A stretch of DNA of 64,000 bases from Betaproteobacteria bacterium (GTDB lineage: Bacteria; Pseudomonadota; Gammaproteobacteria; Burkholderiales; Ga0077523), in contig JADJPK010000014.1 of NCBI GenBank assembly GCA_016713305.1, forward strand, positions 124,001 to 188,000, given 5' to 3'. The notes beneath the pieces were generated by a model, which saw only the letters and a list, made by a program, of their open reading frames with translations, did not search any database and was not told where the DNA came from. How positions within the stretch are numbered: the first letter of the stretch is position 1; each line of letters begins with the position of its first letter. This document shows positions 63,745 through 64,000 of the stretch, one piece after another. The translations under genes and the position numbers were made by a program.

Positions 63745-64000
63745 TCATGCCCCGTGCGGGCGCACCTGGCCCATCAGCACGTGCCGCACCATCCACAAAT
63801 TGCTCAACGCAAACAGCGTCTTGAGCTGCGCCGTGTTCTTGGCCAGCCCCCGGTAGCGCACCTTCACATGCCCGAACTGGCGCTTGATCACCCGAAACGG
63901 GTGCTCCACCTTGGCCCGCACACTGGCCTTGAGTTTCTCGATCTTGTCCACCAGCGCATCAATCGGATCGCTCCTGTCCAGCACCCGGCGCTTGCCCGGG
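63745..64000 (-). CDS. IS5-family transposase, C-terminal part (runs off window)
   Basis: C-terminal about 85 residues of an IS5-type transposase: KASVRAKVEHPFRVIKRQFG and KVRYRGLAKNTAQLKTLFAL are the conserved helix with the catalytic Glu. The 5' part lies beyond the window. Its 3' end falls at the truncated start of the LysR gene, so this element probably removed the regulator's DNA-binding domain. The exact IS end could not be placed. Confidence 0.88.
   Translation of the reverse strand, partial: PGKRRVLDRSDPIDALVDKIEKLKASVRAKVEHPFRVIKRQFGHVKVRYRGLAKNTAQLKTLFALSNLWMVRHVLMGQVRPHGA

Overview
The window is about 64 kb of high-GC DNA (roughly two-thirds G+C by eye) that looks like the chromosome of a betaproteobacterium. 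The evidence is the order lepA-lepB-DUF4845-rnc-era-recO-pdxJ-acpS-nagZ, the rpoE-rseA-rseB-mucD stress locus preceded by ygfX, the pgsA/tRNA-Gly pair, DUF4936, and several PEP-CTERM proteins, which are typical of environmental exopolysaccharide-forming Betaproteobacteria. I cannot fix the genus from sequence alone.

Layout. 1-16 kb is accessory: the end of an MgtA-type Mg2+ ATPase, a YceI-like lipoprotein, four PEP-CTERM proteins (an unknown, a matrixin-like protease, a phosphodiester glycosidase and a legume-lectin-like protein), an RND efflux pair whose pump gene is broken, a NarL-type two-component pair, two AraC regulators and a methyltransferase. 16.4-23.8 kb is one minus-strand catabolic block: SDR, RuBisCO-like protein, DUF1537 four-carbon-acid kinase, fused TRAP permease, TRAP binding protein and a second SDR. 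It reads as a transporter-plus-pathway unit that oxidises a sugar acid to a beta-keto acid, phosphorylates it and decarboxylates it, resembling known 3-oxo-isoapionate chemistry. 24-42 kb carries an Arg/Asp-rich secreted protein, an indolepyruvate ferredoxin oxidoreductase, an FAD oxidase, a thiolase, an ArsR-SRPBCC/TfoX-like/dehalogenase operon, tadA with an L,D-transpeptidase, an SDR, mtnA coupled to a large class II aldolase, and small housekeeping genes (GNAT, NRDE, DUF4936, ygfZ).

42.3-57.7 kb is the core housekeeping run: ygfX, rpoE and its anti-sigma and protease genes, then lepA through nagZ with repeated ATGA/GTGA coupling, DUF3135, a uracil-DNA glycosylase without a normal start codon, uvrC and pgsA, ending in tRNA-Gly(GCC) with a near-consensus promoter.

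At tRNA-Gly the character changes. A tyrosine integrase sits just downstream and is unusual in carrying a C-terminal helix-turn-helix plus Xre/MbcA/ParS-like domain. It is followed by a gene remnant, a complete IS21-family element with readable ends and a 6-bp target duplication, a LysR gene lacking its DNA-binding domain, and the 3' part of an IS5-type transposase running off the window. This is the left end of a decaying genomic island.

A recurring oddity is single-base indels in short G or C runs in otherwise intact genes (matrixin, FAD oxidase, aldolase, recO, integrase). Because recO is among them, some are probably sequence errors; each is flagged at its gene.
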